Below, piece by piece: positions 1 through 11,480 of a stretch of DNA of 64,000 nucleotides (position 1 is the stretch's first letter; each line of letters begins with the position of its first letter). The position numbers and the translations under genes were made by a program. The notes under the pieces are model-generated. The model made no database searches and had not been told where the DNA came from. It worked only from the letters and a program-made list of their open reading frames with translations. Source of the DNA: Ceratopteris richardii (taxonomy: Eukaryota; Streptophyta; Polypodiopsida; Polypodiales; Pteridaceae); NCBI GenBank assembly GCA_020310875.1, contig CM035444.1, positions 17,724,477 to 17,788,476 on the forward strand. Direction: 5' to 3'.

Positions 1-589
1 TCATTCACATCAGGCCAAGCGTTGATCAATTAGATCCTTGCAGATGAAGGGATGGACCCTCACTTCATCAGTACACTCAAATTATTAACAAAGTCCTTGG
101 GAGTTCAAGGGACCCTACACACAATAGTGCGAAAATCAATCTGCTATGACAAAAACAGTGGAAACAAGGCCACAGGAAGGCAAAGACATATGGATACCAA
201 TATTTGAACCAGAAGCAACAATCAAACCAATGGCTACCTTGACAACCACCATCGATCTTACTACGGAGACATTTGTACAAACATCACCAATCTCACCCCA
301 GCACCCCAATCTGCTCCATCACCCCCACCTCTGCCACCTACCATTGATGAAATTGTTGTAGCGTTAACAACCATTACCCAAACCCCAACCTTATCAACAT
401 CCTTTTCCTTCTGTGAACCAACCTCTTAGGCCACCCTCTTTTCTTCTATTACCAACCCTATTTTTACTTCCCCATTTTTGTCTGTAGAGCCCATCATTGG
501 ACACCCCATTATACCTAGCATAGAAGGATACCCAAGACCCACCAAAGGTATCTCATACTATACATAATACAGTCAATACAATAATTCAA
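1..589. other. No recognisable gene
   Basis: I see no retroelement domain or RNA gene here. Short open frames such as 146-361 have low-complexity Thr/Pro/His composition and no family resemblance. The stretch lies beyond the 3' LTR of element Q and is probably older flanking DNA. Confidence 0.5.
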
Positions 590-1026
590 TGTGTATCACA
601 ACTAAAACACAATTACCAAAGATTTGAAGATCGAAATGCTTATAAAGAGTACGCATGCGGAAGCAAAATGTGTGTGAGACACAAAATGAGTAGACCATGA
701 AATGGGTAAACTCATGTGGATTAGAAATGAGCTTGCCAAGAGCATGGTGTAAGCTCCTCAAGCTTCTAACCAAGTACAAATGAGGGGAGAGGCCCTCCTT
801 ATATAGATTTGGGAGGGGCTCTCAAAAGTACATCATATGTGGGATACGTCTTCTGAAAGGAGAATGAATACAACTGGTAGAAGCACATGGCAAGGTACCC
901 AAATACAAAGGAAATACAATATAAAATGGAAATAGACTAGAAATGGAGTGCCTCCTGGATACAAAATGGAGATGCACTCATGCGGATACAAATGTAGATG
1001 AAGTAGGAGCGATCATGTCATCAACA
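590..1026 (-). repeat. 3' LTR of Copia remnant Q
   Basis: Read on the minus strand, this stretch follows the RNase H of Q. It begins at 1026 with TGTTGATGAC directly after a purine-rich tract (1027-1036), as a polypurine primer followed by a TG LTR start. A TATA-like CTATATAAGG lies at 797-806 (minus) and fits a promoter inside the LTR. The lower boundary near 590 is uncertain because no second LTR copy is present in the window. Confidence 0.6.
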
Positions 1027-1386
1027 CCCCCTCTGCAGCTCCATTTTGGAGCGGCTGAATGCTACAGAGGTCCACCAAGCGCTGAAGCGGAACCGGAGGT
1101 AGAGCCTTCGTGAACATGTCCGCCAGGTTCTCCTGAGAGGTACACTGCTCTAGAGTAATCTCCTGAGATATGAGCTTCTCACGGATGAAGTGGTACTGGA
1201 TCTCGATGTGCTTCGTCCGAGCGTGGAACATTGGATTCTTGGCGATGGCCAAGGATGACTGGCTGTCTGTGGAAAGACATGTCAGAGTATCTTGCAAAAC
1301 ACCAATGTCAGATATTAAATGTTGAAGCCAGATGGCCTCACATGCTGCAAAGCTGGATGCTCGGTACTCGGCCTCGGTGGCACTCA
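1027..1386 (-). pseudogene. Copia RNase H, C-terminal fragment (element Q)
   Basis: The minus-strand frame covers the C-terminal half of a Copia RNase H, the domain that degrades the RNA strand during reverse transcription. Visible landmarks in order are SATEAEYRA, the catalytic-type STDSQSS, AIAKNPMFHARTKHIE, YHFIREKL and ENLADMFTKALP. The frame is open through these, but everything upstream is missing. At about 1377-1391 the sequence switches to an oppositely oriented gag fragment of element A. The short tail after the domain runs into the LTR, as usual for Copia pol. Identification is firm; it is not functional alone. Confidence 0.85.
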
Positions 1387-1660
1387 GAGTGGAGATGCAT
1401 ATAATGTTCATGATTCTTACCAAGGACAGAATCAGCAATGTGGCAGGAGTAAGAACAAAGAAAAGGATGGTCAATGCAATAAGAGTATAAGTAAATCAAG
1501 GAAGAGGGATATCAAATGCCATTATTTTCATAAGAAAGGACATATGAAGAAAGACTTTTATGCATTAAAGAATGCTAAAGGTAAAGGACACAATGTTGGT
1601 GGGCATGTTAAACAGCTACCTACACCATCTACTTCGATAGTGAAGATTGAATAAATTAAT
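1383..1660 (+). pseudogene. Copia gag fragment with broken zinc knuckle (A)
   Basis: The fragment encodes the basic C-terminal part of gag, the structural protein that packages the RNA. It contains the degenerate nucleic-acid-binding knuckle CHYFHKKGHMKKDF. In a normal C-x2-C-x4-H-x4-C knuckle the second and fourth metal ligands would be Cys; here both are Phe. Element B has Ser and Tyr at the same places, so the two copies decayed independently, since TTT, TCT and TAT are each one step from TGT. The N-terminal capsid part present in B at 32688 is missing. Confidence 0.75.
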
Positions 1661-1689
1661 GTTATTTCTGATTATGCTAATGTGTTGAC

Positions 1690-2960
1690 ACTTGATAGTA
1701 TTGTGCCAACTAAGCCTCTTATGGTTGATTCTCTTTCCCACATGTGGATGGTAGATTTTGGCACTTCTTTCCATGTGACACCACATAGAGAATGGTTCTC
1801 TAATTATGCAACAAAGTCTCTTGCTACCGTGAGACTTGGTGACTCTTACTAGTGTGATGTTGTGGGGATTGGAGATGTGGTGTGCAGTTCATTGATGGTT
1901 CAAAATTTACTATGCATAATGTACACCATGTACCTCCAGTTGGTCAATTTGATGTCCTTGGTTACAAGGTGGTCTTCTATGCTCATTCATTTGACATATC
2001 AAAGGGCAATATGGTTATTGCAAAAGGAAGCAAAGTTGGCTCACTTCATCCTTTATTTGTATCACAAAAAGAACACTTGCTAGCTATTATTGAACAACCC
2101 ATGGCTTATATTTGGCATGGTTGTTTGGGCCATATATCACGTAATGGAATGGAAAATCTTTCTCATTCTAGCTACTTACCTTTGTTATCTTTCTCGAATT
2201 TTTCATTTTGTGAGCATTGTCAATATGGAAAGCAAACTAGGAATGTGCACAAAACGCACATTGACTCTTCAATTCAGCCTTTAGATCTCATTCATACAGA
2301 TGTGTGTGGTCCTATGCCCACAAGTTCGTTAGGGGGTTCTCTTTATTTTGTCACTTTCATAGATGATGCTACCAGAAAAGTCTCAGTATATCCTATCAAA
2401 GCAAAGGATGATGTATTCTCTACTTTCAAAAAAATGGCTTGCTTCAATTGAGACTGAAAAAGGAACTAAGTTTAAGGCTTTACATTTAGATAATGGGGGT
2501 GAGTATACCTCACATGAACTCAAGATTTTCTATCAGTCTAGAGGAATTCATAGAGAGTTACAGCTCCTTATACCCCAATACATAATGGTGTAGCTGAAAA
2601 GATTAATAGAACTATTCAGGATAGAGTAGTTTCTATGTTGCATCATGCCAACCTTTCATAGGGCTTTGGGGCAGAAGTAGTATTGACTGCAGTTCATGTG
2701 ATTAACCTTTCACCTAGTATTGCCAAAGGTCTGAAAGTGGCAGAAGAGTTATGGATAAGGAAGCCATCATATTATGATCATCTTCGAGTTTTTGGGTGTG
2801 AAGCATATGTTCATATACCGAAGAATCTTAGACAAAATTTGGACCATGAGTCAAAGAAATGCATTTTTCTTGGATATGGTCGAGACGTACAATTTGGATA
2901 TTGCTTATGAGATCCTAAAACATGATTAGTTATGAGAAGTAGTGATGTCATTTTCAATGA
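1690..2960 (+). pseudogene. Copia protease-integrase relic (A)
   Basis: The protease site near 1750 reads VDFGTSFHVTP where Copia has DSGA, so its active site is damaged. The integrase follows with the H-H-C-C zinc region (WHGCLGHIS ... CEHCQYGK, about 2110-2235), the first catalytic Asp in HTDVCGP (about 2297), the second in LHLDNGGEY (about 2490) and the Glu in NGVAEKINR (about 2590). A run of seven A near 2427-2433 shifts the frame before the second Asp; six would restore it. About 21 bp present in B are missing before the zinc region. The C-terminal GCEAYVHIPKNLRQ and LGYGRD motifs are retained to about 2910. Confidence 0.8.
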
Positions 2961-2997
2961 GTCTAAAATGCATAAATAGCCCACTAAGGAGGTTCAA

Positions 2998-4085
2998 GTG
3001 AGAAGAGTGGTGTTTGAGGATACTAGTCCTCTAGTTAGCATGCATAAAAATTCTACACATAGGAATGTTCAAGAGAATGTCCGATCAGATCAGTCTGCAA
3101 ATGTTCCTATTCAGCAACCATTGAGACGCTCAACACGTGTCTCACATCCACCTGATAGATATGTTCTAGGTTTGGATTTTGTTATGCTAACAGATGCTAG
3201 TGAGCCTTCTTGCTACAAAGAGTCTATGTAGACAACAGATCATGTCAAGTGGGAGCGTGCCATGAAGAGTGAGTTGGATTCTATTATAAGAATGGTACTT
3301 GGGATTTAGTACCTTTGCCAAAGGGCAGTAAAGCTTTACCATGTAAATGGATATATAAACTAAAATTCACATCAGATAGTGCTTCTCCAAAGTATAAAGC
3401 ATGAATTGTTGCAAAGGGTTTTAAGCAACAACATGGTGTTGGTTTCGAGGAAATATTCTCTCTAGTGGTCAAGATGACTACCCTATACATGTTGCTTGGA
3501 TTCCTTGCAATGGAGGACTTAGAGCTAGTCCAAATGGATGTGAAAACTGCTTTCTTGCATGGAGATTTTTATGAGATCTATATGGAACAACCAGAGGGCT
3601 ATGTAGTTCTTGGCAAAGAAAGTCTGGTTTGTAAGCTCAAGAAGAGCTTACATGGACTTAAACAGTCCCCTAGACAATGGTACCAAAAGCTTGATGCTTT
3701 TATGAAGTCTCAAGGCTATTCTCCAAGAAATGAGGATCATTGTCTCTACACAAAGAGATGCTCAGATGGAAGCTTGATATACTTGATATTTTATGTCGAT
3801 GATATGTTGATTGTTGGGAAGTCCTCTTACGACTTGTCAATTCTCAAAAAGAAGTTGAGTCAGACAGTTAATATGAAGGATTTGGGGGATGCCAAACATA
3901 TTCTTGGCATGCACATTACTCGTGATAGGAGTAAAAGATGCATGTATTTGTGTTAACGTGGGTACATATCCAAAGTACTTCACAGGTTCAATATGCAGAG
4001 TGGAAAGGCATTGAGTACACCTTTACCCACATATGTGAAATTGAGCAAGGATGATTGCCCCAAATCAGATGAGGAAAAGGAACTC
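2998..4085 (+). pseudogene. Copia reverse transcriptase relic (A)
   Basis: The RT (RVT_2 type) copies element RNA into DNA. Landmarks in order: the linker RRSTRVSHPPDRY (about 3125), GTWDLVPLPKG (about 3295), QMDVKTAFLHGD (about 3530), SLHGLKQSPRQWYQ (about 3645) and the catalytic FYVDDMLIVG (about 3790). The active-site YVDD is intact. Frames change near 3231, 3290 and 3460, and stops occur near 3231, 3400 and 3956, so no protein can be made. The C-terminal MKDLGDAKHILGM motif is at about 3875. Confidence 0.85.
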
Positions 4086-4720
4086 ATGAACAAAATTCCC
4101 TATTAGTGTGCTGTTGGTAGTCTCATGTATTCTATGGTAGCTACCAGACCAAACATTTCATTTGCAGTGGGAGTTGTGAGCAGATATATGTCTAATCTTG
4201 GCAAGAAACATTGGGAAGTGGCCAAGATGATTTTGAGATATCTGAGTGGCACTAAGGACAAGTGTCTATACTTAGGTAGAGGGAAATCATCCATTATTGG
4301 TTACACATATTCTGACTATGCTAGTTGTGTAGACAATCATAAGTCTACATCCACGTACTAGAGGTGCTATCTCTTGGAGATCTCATCTTCAAGAATGTAC
4401 ACTTGTTTCCACCACAGAAGTATATTATGTTGCACCAAGTGAGGCATGTAAGGAAGCATTGTGGCTTTCTCATCTTGCTTGTGATATGGATCTACCTTAA
4501 CATTTACCTTATTTTCTCAGTGATAGCTAGAGTGCCATTGCTTTCGCTAAGAATCTAGTCTATCATGCAAAGACCAAGCACATTGTGGTGAGGTATCACT
4601 TCATTAGAGATTGCTTAGCCATTGAGTGCATGATTCTTGATAAGGTTCATACTCGAGATAATGTTGCAGATGCTTTGACTAAAGCTCTACTATAGGATAG
4701 CTTTTGACACTATTGTCACT
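4086..4720 (+). pseudogene. Copia RNase H relic (A)
   Basis: The RT-RNase H connection region is clear (SLMYSMVATRPNISFAVG from about 4120, LRYLSGTKDKCLYLG, YSDYASC). About 22 bp relative to B are lost at 4352-4362, removing the GYIFHFAGG part and ending the frame at a TAG. Further on, decayed matches to the B RNase H end continue (YHAKTKHIVVRYHFIRD near 4562, ADALTKAL near 4670). The catalytic region is frameshifted and not functional. Confidence 0.8.
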
Positions 4721-4884
4721 TGATGGGGGTTACTTAATTCGTGATCTTACACAATCACTTGTATACTGTTTAACATGTCCATCATGTGGAAGGTACGGTT
4801 TGTATACTTACACTAAGATATTCTTTATCATTCTTTATTTTTCTCCCATAGTTACTTTGGCCATATCAGCCTTTAGTGGGAGAT

Positions 4885-5180
4885 TGTTACCGTTGGTGTC
4901 CATGTGAAAGGCCAAACGACCACTGGATACTTTTTTATATGTTCTTTAATAAAAGATATAGTGGCTTGGTTAGCCACAGACTGTAAGTTTGACCGCACTT
5001 GTAACACCTAAGAATTATGTGTTCGTGCTCCCTCTGTACTGTGTTTTTCTACGTATTCTGCAACCTCTATGCGGAGTACCATGTACGATGCTTGGAGCTT
5101 GGTTTTGTACTCTGAGGATATCATTGTGGAGCTCTCGAGAAGGAGAGCACATTGTGTTGCATCACTGTCAAAATACTTCA
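4885..5180 (+). repeat. 3' LTR of element A (296 bp)
   Basis: It starts TGTTACCG after the purine tract AGTGGGAGAT and ends AATACTTCA, matching both LTRs of element B in length and sequence order, including the palindromic GGCC...GGCC-like start, the AATAAAA signal-like stretch and the GGAGCTC...GAGAAGGAGAGC segment. TG...CA ends are intact. Confidence 0.85.
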
Positions 5181-5480
5181 TTCCAAAGAATGTAAGAAAT
5201 AAAAAAATATATTATCTTGAAAGAATGACAAAGATATAGATATTTAAGAAAAGGGACTCTATCATTAGAGAGTAGTGATGGCTAATCAAGCATAGGATCA
5301 AGCAAAACAAGGAGACTATTAAGAAAGGTGCTTGTTTATTAAAACATACACAAAATAAGGAGCAAGAACTAGTCTCAAAATTCACACATGAGGTCATAAA
5401 ATGTCTTGCTACATGCTATATATAGCCTCTCAAAAGTTACTCCTAAAACTTAGGGGTTGGAAACCAACCCTATTTTGCAC
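5181..5480 (-). repeat. Interrupted 3' LTR of element C
   Basis: This stretch matches 9228-9505 in order: CCAAAGAATGTAAGAAA against CCAATAAATGTAAGAAA, TTAAGAAAGGTGCTT against TTAAGAAAGGAGCTT, then ACATACACAAAATAAG and a CTATATATAGCC/TTATATAACC TATA-like region. Its outer end is missing because element A is inserted at its edge. Confidence 0.5.
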
Positions 5481-5559
5481 TTCGGTAGTCAATAATTATT
5501 TTAATTCTCAAAGATAAAATATTTTCAATTTATCTCTGAGTCTTTATGTTTTGTCCCTT

Positions 5560-5810
5560 GTCCCTTGGTCATCATTTCTTGTTACCATCAAATCATCAAC
5601 ATAAATGCAAGCATACACCTCATCTTTGCATCTCATGAAGATTTGATCATCATTTTGGATTTGTTTGAAGCCATATTTTGTGGGACATTCAGCCAACCTT
5701 TAGTTCCATGTTACTTGATCTTGTTTTAGTTCATATAAGGCTTCCTTAACCTACATACATGATTAAGAAACTTATATTGTTCAAAGCTAATGGGCCATGT
5801 AGTCTACGTC
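5560..5810 (-). pseudogene. Copia RT fragment (C)
   Basis: A minus-strand translation reads KEALYELKQDQVTWN, then after a stop LAECPTKYGFKQ..NDD, and then the active site ACIYVDDLMVTRND near 5583-5615. These match the Copia [15 protein letters not shown] to YVDD interval. The catalytic YVDD is kept, but stops interrupt the frame. Beyond about 5820 the similarity fades. Confidence 0.65.
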
Positions 5811-6949
5811 CTCTAGGTTAGCATTGAAGAGTTTATCTTTGAAATCCAATTGACATAGCCTCCAAACCTTGATTGTACCCAATGTTATAAATCAGCATGG
5901 TTTTCATCTTGACTATATTGTTTAATGTTTTCTATCTTCGATTGCATGGGTTTGAGCAAACCTATTTGGTACCAACCTAACTTTGTGTCTTGCAATAGAT
6001 CCAACACGTGCCTCTTTACTTTGTATACCCATTGGTTGCCAATTATCTTCCTTCTTTGGATCCATGAGACTGATTTCTAAGCTCTTTTTTTCTCCCAAAT
6101 CATCAATCTCATCCTTAATGAATCCTCTTCACCATTGTGCATGTTTCCATCATGCAAGTTACATTCCTATCACTTTTTTTCATATATACAATGTGCCTTG
6201 TCATGAAAGAATCCTAACTCAACTTAGCTATTGAATACATTATCCTCGATGAAGTCCCAATTTATTGTTAAGTTTTAACCTAGATTTTCCTCAGTTTGTG
6301 CTACTTCTTTTAAGGTTCTTTCATATTCAATATTATGATCTACCTCTAGCTCCTTACCATCTTAATATAGCTCTATCAATTTGCCTTTAGTTTTGGTTTT
6401 GGTTTCATTTCTTTACTTTAATATTAAGTCGTTACCAAGGTGATTTGATTCTTGAACATCTTCCATGCTTTTGCTTTAAAATCTCCATGCTTATTTGTGC
6501 TTTTGCTTTAAAATCTCTTCTACTTGTAATGAATCACTATATCATAAGAGAAACATAATTCATGAAAAACCACATCTATAGACACTTTGAATTATTTTTT
6601 CTATGGTTAAAACATATGTACGCTTTTTGTTCATTGTAACACCCAAAAATATATATTTCTTGCTTTAGGTTAGATATTATGTCTATGTTCAATTGGGATA
6701 TTCATATAAAATACACATCCAATCTTTTTCAAATGGGAACTATTCTTTTTCTTATAATACCACTTCTCATAAGATTTTGTGTGAATCCATGATGTAGGCA
6801 TCCTATTCATTAAATCAACCAATGTTATATTTTTATCTCCTTAGTAATGAGTTGGCACATTCGTCTCATTTAACATAGCTATTTCACATTCAATTATGTA
6901 CATGTTCTTCCTTCCACCAGCCGCGTTTTCTTGGGGATTATATCTTTAA

Positions 6950-7290
6950 GTAACCTATCTTTTGATTGCTTGATTCCACAAGAGAACATTGAATCTTGAA
7001 AGAAGTACTCTTCCCCTCCATGTGGCCTCAATGTCTTCAACATACCTACCAACATACTTCTTTGCATGTCTTGAATTATTTGAAATATGTAAATATCCAT
7101 GCATTCTAGTGCAATCATCTATGATTGTGACAAAGTATTCGCTACTCCCAATTGATTTTTTCTTGTAGATCCCCATACATCTATATGCATAAGCTCCAAA
7201 CTCTTCTTGAAGGGTAATCTACAATGTTTTCCCAATTGAAAAGTCTCACATAAATGCTTTGGATTTCGAGAATGAAAATCAGATAGGTCA
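6950..7290 (-). pseudogene. Copia integrase fragment (C)
   Basis: The minus strand encodes a second zinc-ligand region (LCETFQLGKHCRLPFKKS, about 7200-7255), LELMHIDVWG with the first catalytic Asp, and KSIGSSEYFVTIIDDCTRM (about 7080-7150), typical of the start of the Copia integrase core. The rest of the core is replaced by unrelated or decayed sequence. A short frame overlap near 7170 shows a frameshift. Confidence 0.65.
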
Positions 7291-8199
7291 TCAACTTATA
7301 TTTACCTTTGCATATTTATCATCCTTTGGATGTTAATATGTCCTAATCTTGTATACCATAAGTGAGTTACTGCCATCAGAATACTACCACATGTGAAATA
7401 AAGTGGATAGCCCTCCTTGGTTCTTACCTTTGGTCACTAACTTGTAACCTTTGTTTGGTTTCTCTAAAAATAATCATTTTGCATTGAACCCTCTCACGAT
7501 TTAGTACTTTGATTATCACCTAACATGATATCCCCAATGTGAGATATTGGATGAAGTATGCCACCCACTATCTCCACATGTCTTCTTGTTGTTATTTGAT
7601 ACAAAATTTGAAAATGGATCCTTGTTGCAAATCATATGGTTGCTACATCCATTGTCTAAATACCATGCATTATTCAAACTTTATATTCATCCCAATCACA
7701 CGCATCATAAGCAATAGCTTATCACATTAAAAATTTGAAGCACTAACAAAGTTATCTTGGCCTTTGTATTGAGTTTCTTATCTTTGATTTTTGTGTTTGG
7801 TTACCTCTTTGGTACTTCCCTAGCATAATGCCCACTTTCTCTACTAGTATATAGGTTGTGTCTTCCCCCCATGATTATAAGTTGTATTGCACATTTGTAA
7901 GCACTCATTATGAGAAGTTGATCATGCATTACCTTAATGATAGGAATATTAGCTTACATTTTAGATGAAGGTTGTATTTGACCATCATGTCTTGTAGATA
8001 GCTTAGGTAGACTTGGCTCACTATCAAGTGATCTCTTGGTTAGATTGTATGAAGCACAAGTTAAAGTTGGAGGTGCTTTAACTTGTAGGCTCCACGTCGA
8101 GGTCATATGATATTCTAGATCACAAATTTGGATAGAACTCTAAGCTCTACACTTGATATGACTTTTTCTGTTTGATATTGTTCATCATGATGTCAGATT

Positions 8200-8420
8200 G
8201 ATAGTTTGACACTCTATGCATGGTGGACCTTGTGTATCACCTTCATTTGATCTTGTGTGGGGGTTTCTTTGAGATAGGGCTTGGTATCATAACTAATAAT
8301 TCCCCACAATCCCTTATCCATTGGGTAACTAGATGCCCTAAGACCTCCATGGTTTATAATTTTGCTTCTATCAAGCTCCTCATATTGAGTGTAAAATTTT
8401 ATCACCCTCCTTGATTACTA
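8200..8420 (-). pseudogene. Possible Copia gag N-terminal fragment (C)
   Basis: A 63-residue minus-strand frame contains MDKGLWGIISYDTKP followed by TPTQDQMKVIHK, resembling the 'LW.I......P....T..Q' pattern near the start of Copia gag (UBN2-type). Its position upstream of INT and RT on the same strand fits gag. The match is weak and based on pattern only. Confidence 0.4.
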
Positions 8421-9189
8421 GTGATGAGTTTTAACAAAACCATATCTCTATGTACTCAATCCATTCAAACACTCTCCTTAGGATGCCAAGAATGGAAGAA
8501 TTACTGGACTTATATGAAACTCTTAAATCCGATGATGCTCTCATATGTTAGTTTCTAAAACCTTCTCTCATATGCTATTTTCTGATGGTTCGCGCATATG
8601 GTCTAAAGAGCCCTATTCAATACATATACATACTTTTTATCAATGAAAATATAAATTTTGATGTCTAACAAGATTCAAAGATTTGACACATCAACTAAAA
8701 TTATTTTGGCATTTACTAGAATGATCTAATTATTCTAATTAAAAATATTATATGCAAGATTCATCAAATTCATAAAAATAATCATTCAATAGATAAAGAA
8801 GGTTCATGAATCCACATGAAAAGGGTTCTTGCACATAATCCGTACAAGGTTCTACCTATTGTAGTCTATCATATATAGGTTCCTATATATTGGACTCATA
8901 TTTGAGCACTTGGGGCTCAAAAAGTTCAAAACTTTAGTAGTAATGATGAGTTGATGGGAAGAATTCAATTCTAATCTCACAATGCAACAAATATGGATCA
9001 ATATGCAAGAATGAATGTGCTAATTGAGTAATGCAAAGAAAAATGCATAACTCATTTATCATGTTGGAGGCAACAAGAAGTTACTAACATCATCTTTGGA
9101 GAATATGATGCATCGAAACCAAACCATATGCACAAAATACACATTCGTATTATTTCATACCTTACTCAAAGAACATGAAAAATTAAAAC

Positions 9190-9520
9190 ATGAAACTTGC
9201 GATAAATATAGAAGAATATAAGAGCTTTCCAATAAATGTAAGAAAACACAAATTATTCTAGATGGAAATCAACGAATGCAACCCAAAACAAAACAACTCT
9301 ATCAATGAAAAACATAGAAAGTAACTATGTTTAATCAAACTTCACATCAAGCTAACCAAGGGGATTTCTTAAGAAAGGAGCTTACTTGCTAGACATACAC
9401 AAAATAAGAGCAAGAATGAGGCTCAAAATCTATATGTGAGCTAATGAAACTACTTGATACATTTTTTATATAACCTTTCAAAAGTCAATCCTAAAATATA
9501 GGAGTCAAAAGAAAACAAAT
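9190..9520 (-). repeat. 5' LTR of element C (diverged)
   Basis: This is the upper partner of the 5181-5480 repeat. Shared words include AATGTAAGAAA, TTAAGAAAGGAGCTT, ACATACACAAAATAAG and CTTTCAAAAGTCAATCCTAAAATATAGGAG. I could not find a primer binding site beside it, which fits its age. Confidence 0.45.
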
Positions 9521-10263
9521 TTCACCTAAAAGGTCTGCTATGCTCTTGCTAACTTTGTTGAAAAGACTCATGGATAAAAAATTTCATTCGATTGGTGCTT
9601 CATAACCTCTCAATTTAGCTCCATAAGCTCAAAGGTTCGAGGTTCATATTTCAACAAGATTCACAAAAAAGTTTGCTTCATCTATGCACATAAACAAACA
9701 AAGGGGAAGAGGAAAAGTAAGAGAGAAAAGGAAGAAGCCAAAAATAATATGTATTCATGAATGTTCAACCATACCTTTTTTTACATGGAAAATGATACAT
9801 ATAGATGAGAATTTCTCATAGTTCTTTGAAAAAGAGGGGAGCTATAAGAGAAAGGCAAAACATTGAGATTTCCAATTAGCAATCAATGATTGATATATCC
9901 AAATTATCTTCATTTCTTGGAAAATATGTTCAATCTTGAACAAATACTGCATTTGCATGACTTATATTTATTATCCATTATCTGTCCACCTCAAATTCAG
10001 CATTCCCAACTTAAATCCTTACCAAATCCCTTGAATAGGTTATATCATTACACAAAGTTTTTCTTATGAATCATGCCATCTAGGTTACACTTAATGAGCT
10101 CATGAGTTAAGCATTATCAACCAGAATATTAACACATTACCAATTCAGAGTCTCATGATAGATAGAAAGGAGCTCAATTGACTAGAAAGTTTACTCCCAT
10201 ACCAAAAAAATTGCATAACAAATGACCTCATTTTAGTACCACATATGAACATAAAACTCATAG

Positions 10264-10410
10264 AAAGTATCTAAAGGAAAGAACTTGTACTATCTTCATA
10301 ACTTTTTGGTGCTCTTGTTCTTCTCCTTCATTGAAAAGTATGTAGAGGAAAGAACTTGTATTATCTTCATAACTTGTTAAAACCATTGACTCAAACTTTC
10401 TCCTTCATTC
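10264..10410 (+). repeat. Two-copy tandem duplication, unit 72-77 bp
   Basis: Both units start AAAGTAT(C/G)TA(A/G)AGGAAAG, share ACTTGTA(C/T)TATCTTCAT, and end CTCCTTCATT. Starts are 72 bp apart (10264 and 10336) and ends 77 bp apart, so one 5-bp indel separates the copies. Confidence 0.65.
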
Positions 10411-10852
10411 CTTCCTCAAAATTCCTCACTTCATAGAAACCCTCCCAAAAGTTCATGTTCTTTGGTTGTCTTATTGTGCTTGATAGAAAATAGCTAGATT
10501 GATGTATACAAAGTTCAATGCCCCATAAATTAACATTGATGAAACCCCCAATTGAGAATATGAAGGACCATAAATTACAACAGAGCATCTACAAGGTTCT
10601 CCCTTGTTTCAAACAATAAAATCAACATGTCAAAAGATAACAATGAATGCTAAGGTTAGTGTTGTAGTCACTAGCCTACAAGTTACAATAGCGTACACAA
10701 AAGGATGTACTCATAGGAGCATCCATAAGTTGGTGCATTGGTTCCCGATAATGTGTGCATTTATCATATTGTTTCAAATTTCACCTACAATATAATTATG
10801 ATATCCTTCAATTCTACAAAATGCACACACAAGTGCATTCAAATGCATGCAT

Positions 10853-10853
<1 letters not shown>

Positions 10854-10885
<32 letters not shown>
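10854..10885 (+). repeat. CA dinucleotide microsatellite
   Basis: About sixteen CA units run without interruption here, preceded by imperfect GCATGCATGCACAC sequence. It accounts for the His-Thr runs in translated frames. Confidence 0.9.
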
Positions 10886-10886
<1 letters not shown>

Positions 10887-11480
10887 GCAATCATTGTCTA
10901 CACAAAAGAATTCCATTTTCCAATCAATCAGGCAAGTAACAATAGCCTCACTTTCTTACCCTATACACTCATTCTTAATTTCCCATATCATCATAATACA
11001 AAGTAGATATTTAAATCATAGATTTAAATTGGGATTTAAATCTTTTAAATCATAGAAGTTTTTAAAAATAAAAAGAAAAATCAAGGTTTTTATTCATGAA
11101 GAGAGATTTTTATTTCTCATGTATTAAAGCCAACCACGAGTGATAGAAAGTTTAAGAAACCATCCAAAGATGAAGAGACCAAAAGTGATATGTACGTGGC
11201 TTAACATTGTTTTAAAATGGATCCCTATAAGGAGGAATGATCAGTAGTCATTCAACTATCGATTGATTGCATCATCTCGATTCAATGGGTACCTCCAAAC
11301 AAAGATTACATCAACATATGCAAGTAACATCGGAAGCCTCAAGGTGCAAAAACCATGTTCCCTTTGCATAACCCCATCTTTTGCACCATTGAGGTCATGC
11401 ATTTACATAGTATGCATTCATATAGGGCCAGTTTACAAGGTTGTGCATAGACATGTTTGAGAATCCTAGGCACATGAGAC

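Larger units (their letters stand above)
1377..5180 (+). mobile_element. 5'-truncated Ty1/Copia element A (same family as B)
   Basis: This plus-strand element keeps part of gag, then PR, INT, RT, RNase H and a 3' LTR. From about 1380 to its end it runs parallel to element B (33340-37128) and its LTR starts with the same sequence. The 5' LTR, leader and most of gag are absent; the left edge is a head-on junction with Q. The 5 bp after the LTR (TTCCA, 5181-5185) would be its target duplication, but the left copy is lost. It is heavily decayed, with frameshifts and stops in every domain. Confidence 0.85.
5181..9520 (-). mobile_element. Old minus-strand Copia element C
   Basis: Two similar, diverged stretches (5181-about 5480 and about 9190-9520) bracket decayed minus-strand gag, INT and RT traces in the right order, so this reads as one very old Copia insertion. 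Element A lies inside its lower LTR. All reading frames are short and full of stops. The outer boundaries are only approximate. Confidence 0.6.
9521..11480. other. Anonymous DNA without recognisable genes
   Basis: No retroelement domain or host exon is recognisable on either strand. The longest open frames (for example 10738-11055) run through a CA repeat and are low-complexity artefacts. A 72-77-bp tandem duplication and a CA microsatellite are listed separately. Confidence 0.5.

Noticed and set aside
10738..11055. Protein-coding gene with His/Thr repeats
   Set aside because: The frame is opened by a CA microsatellite; two other frames through it give similar artefacts and no domain is visible.
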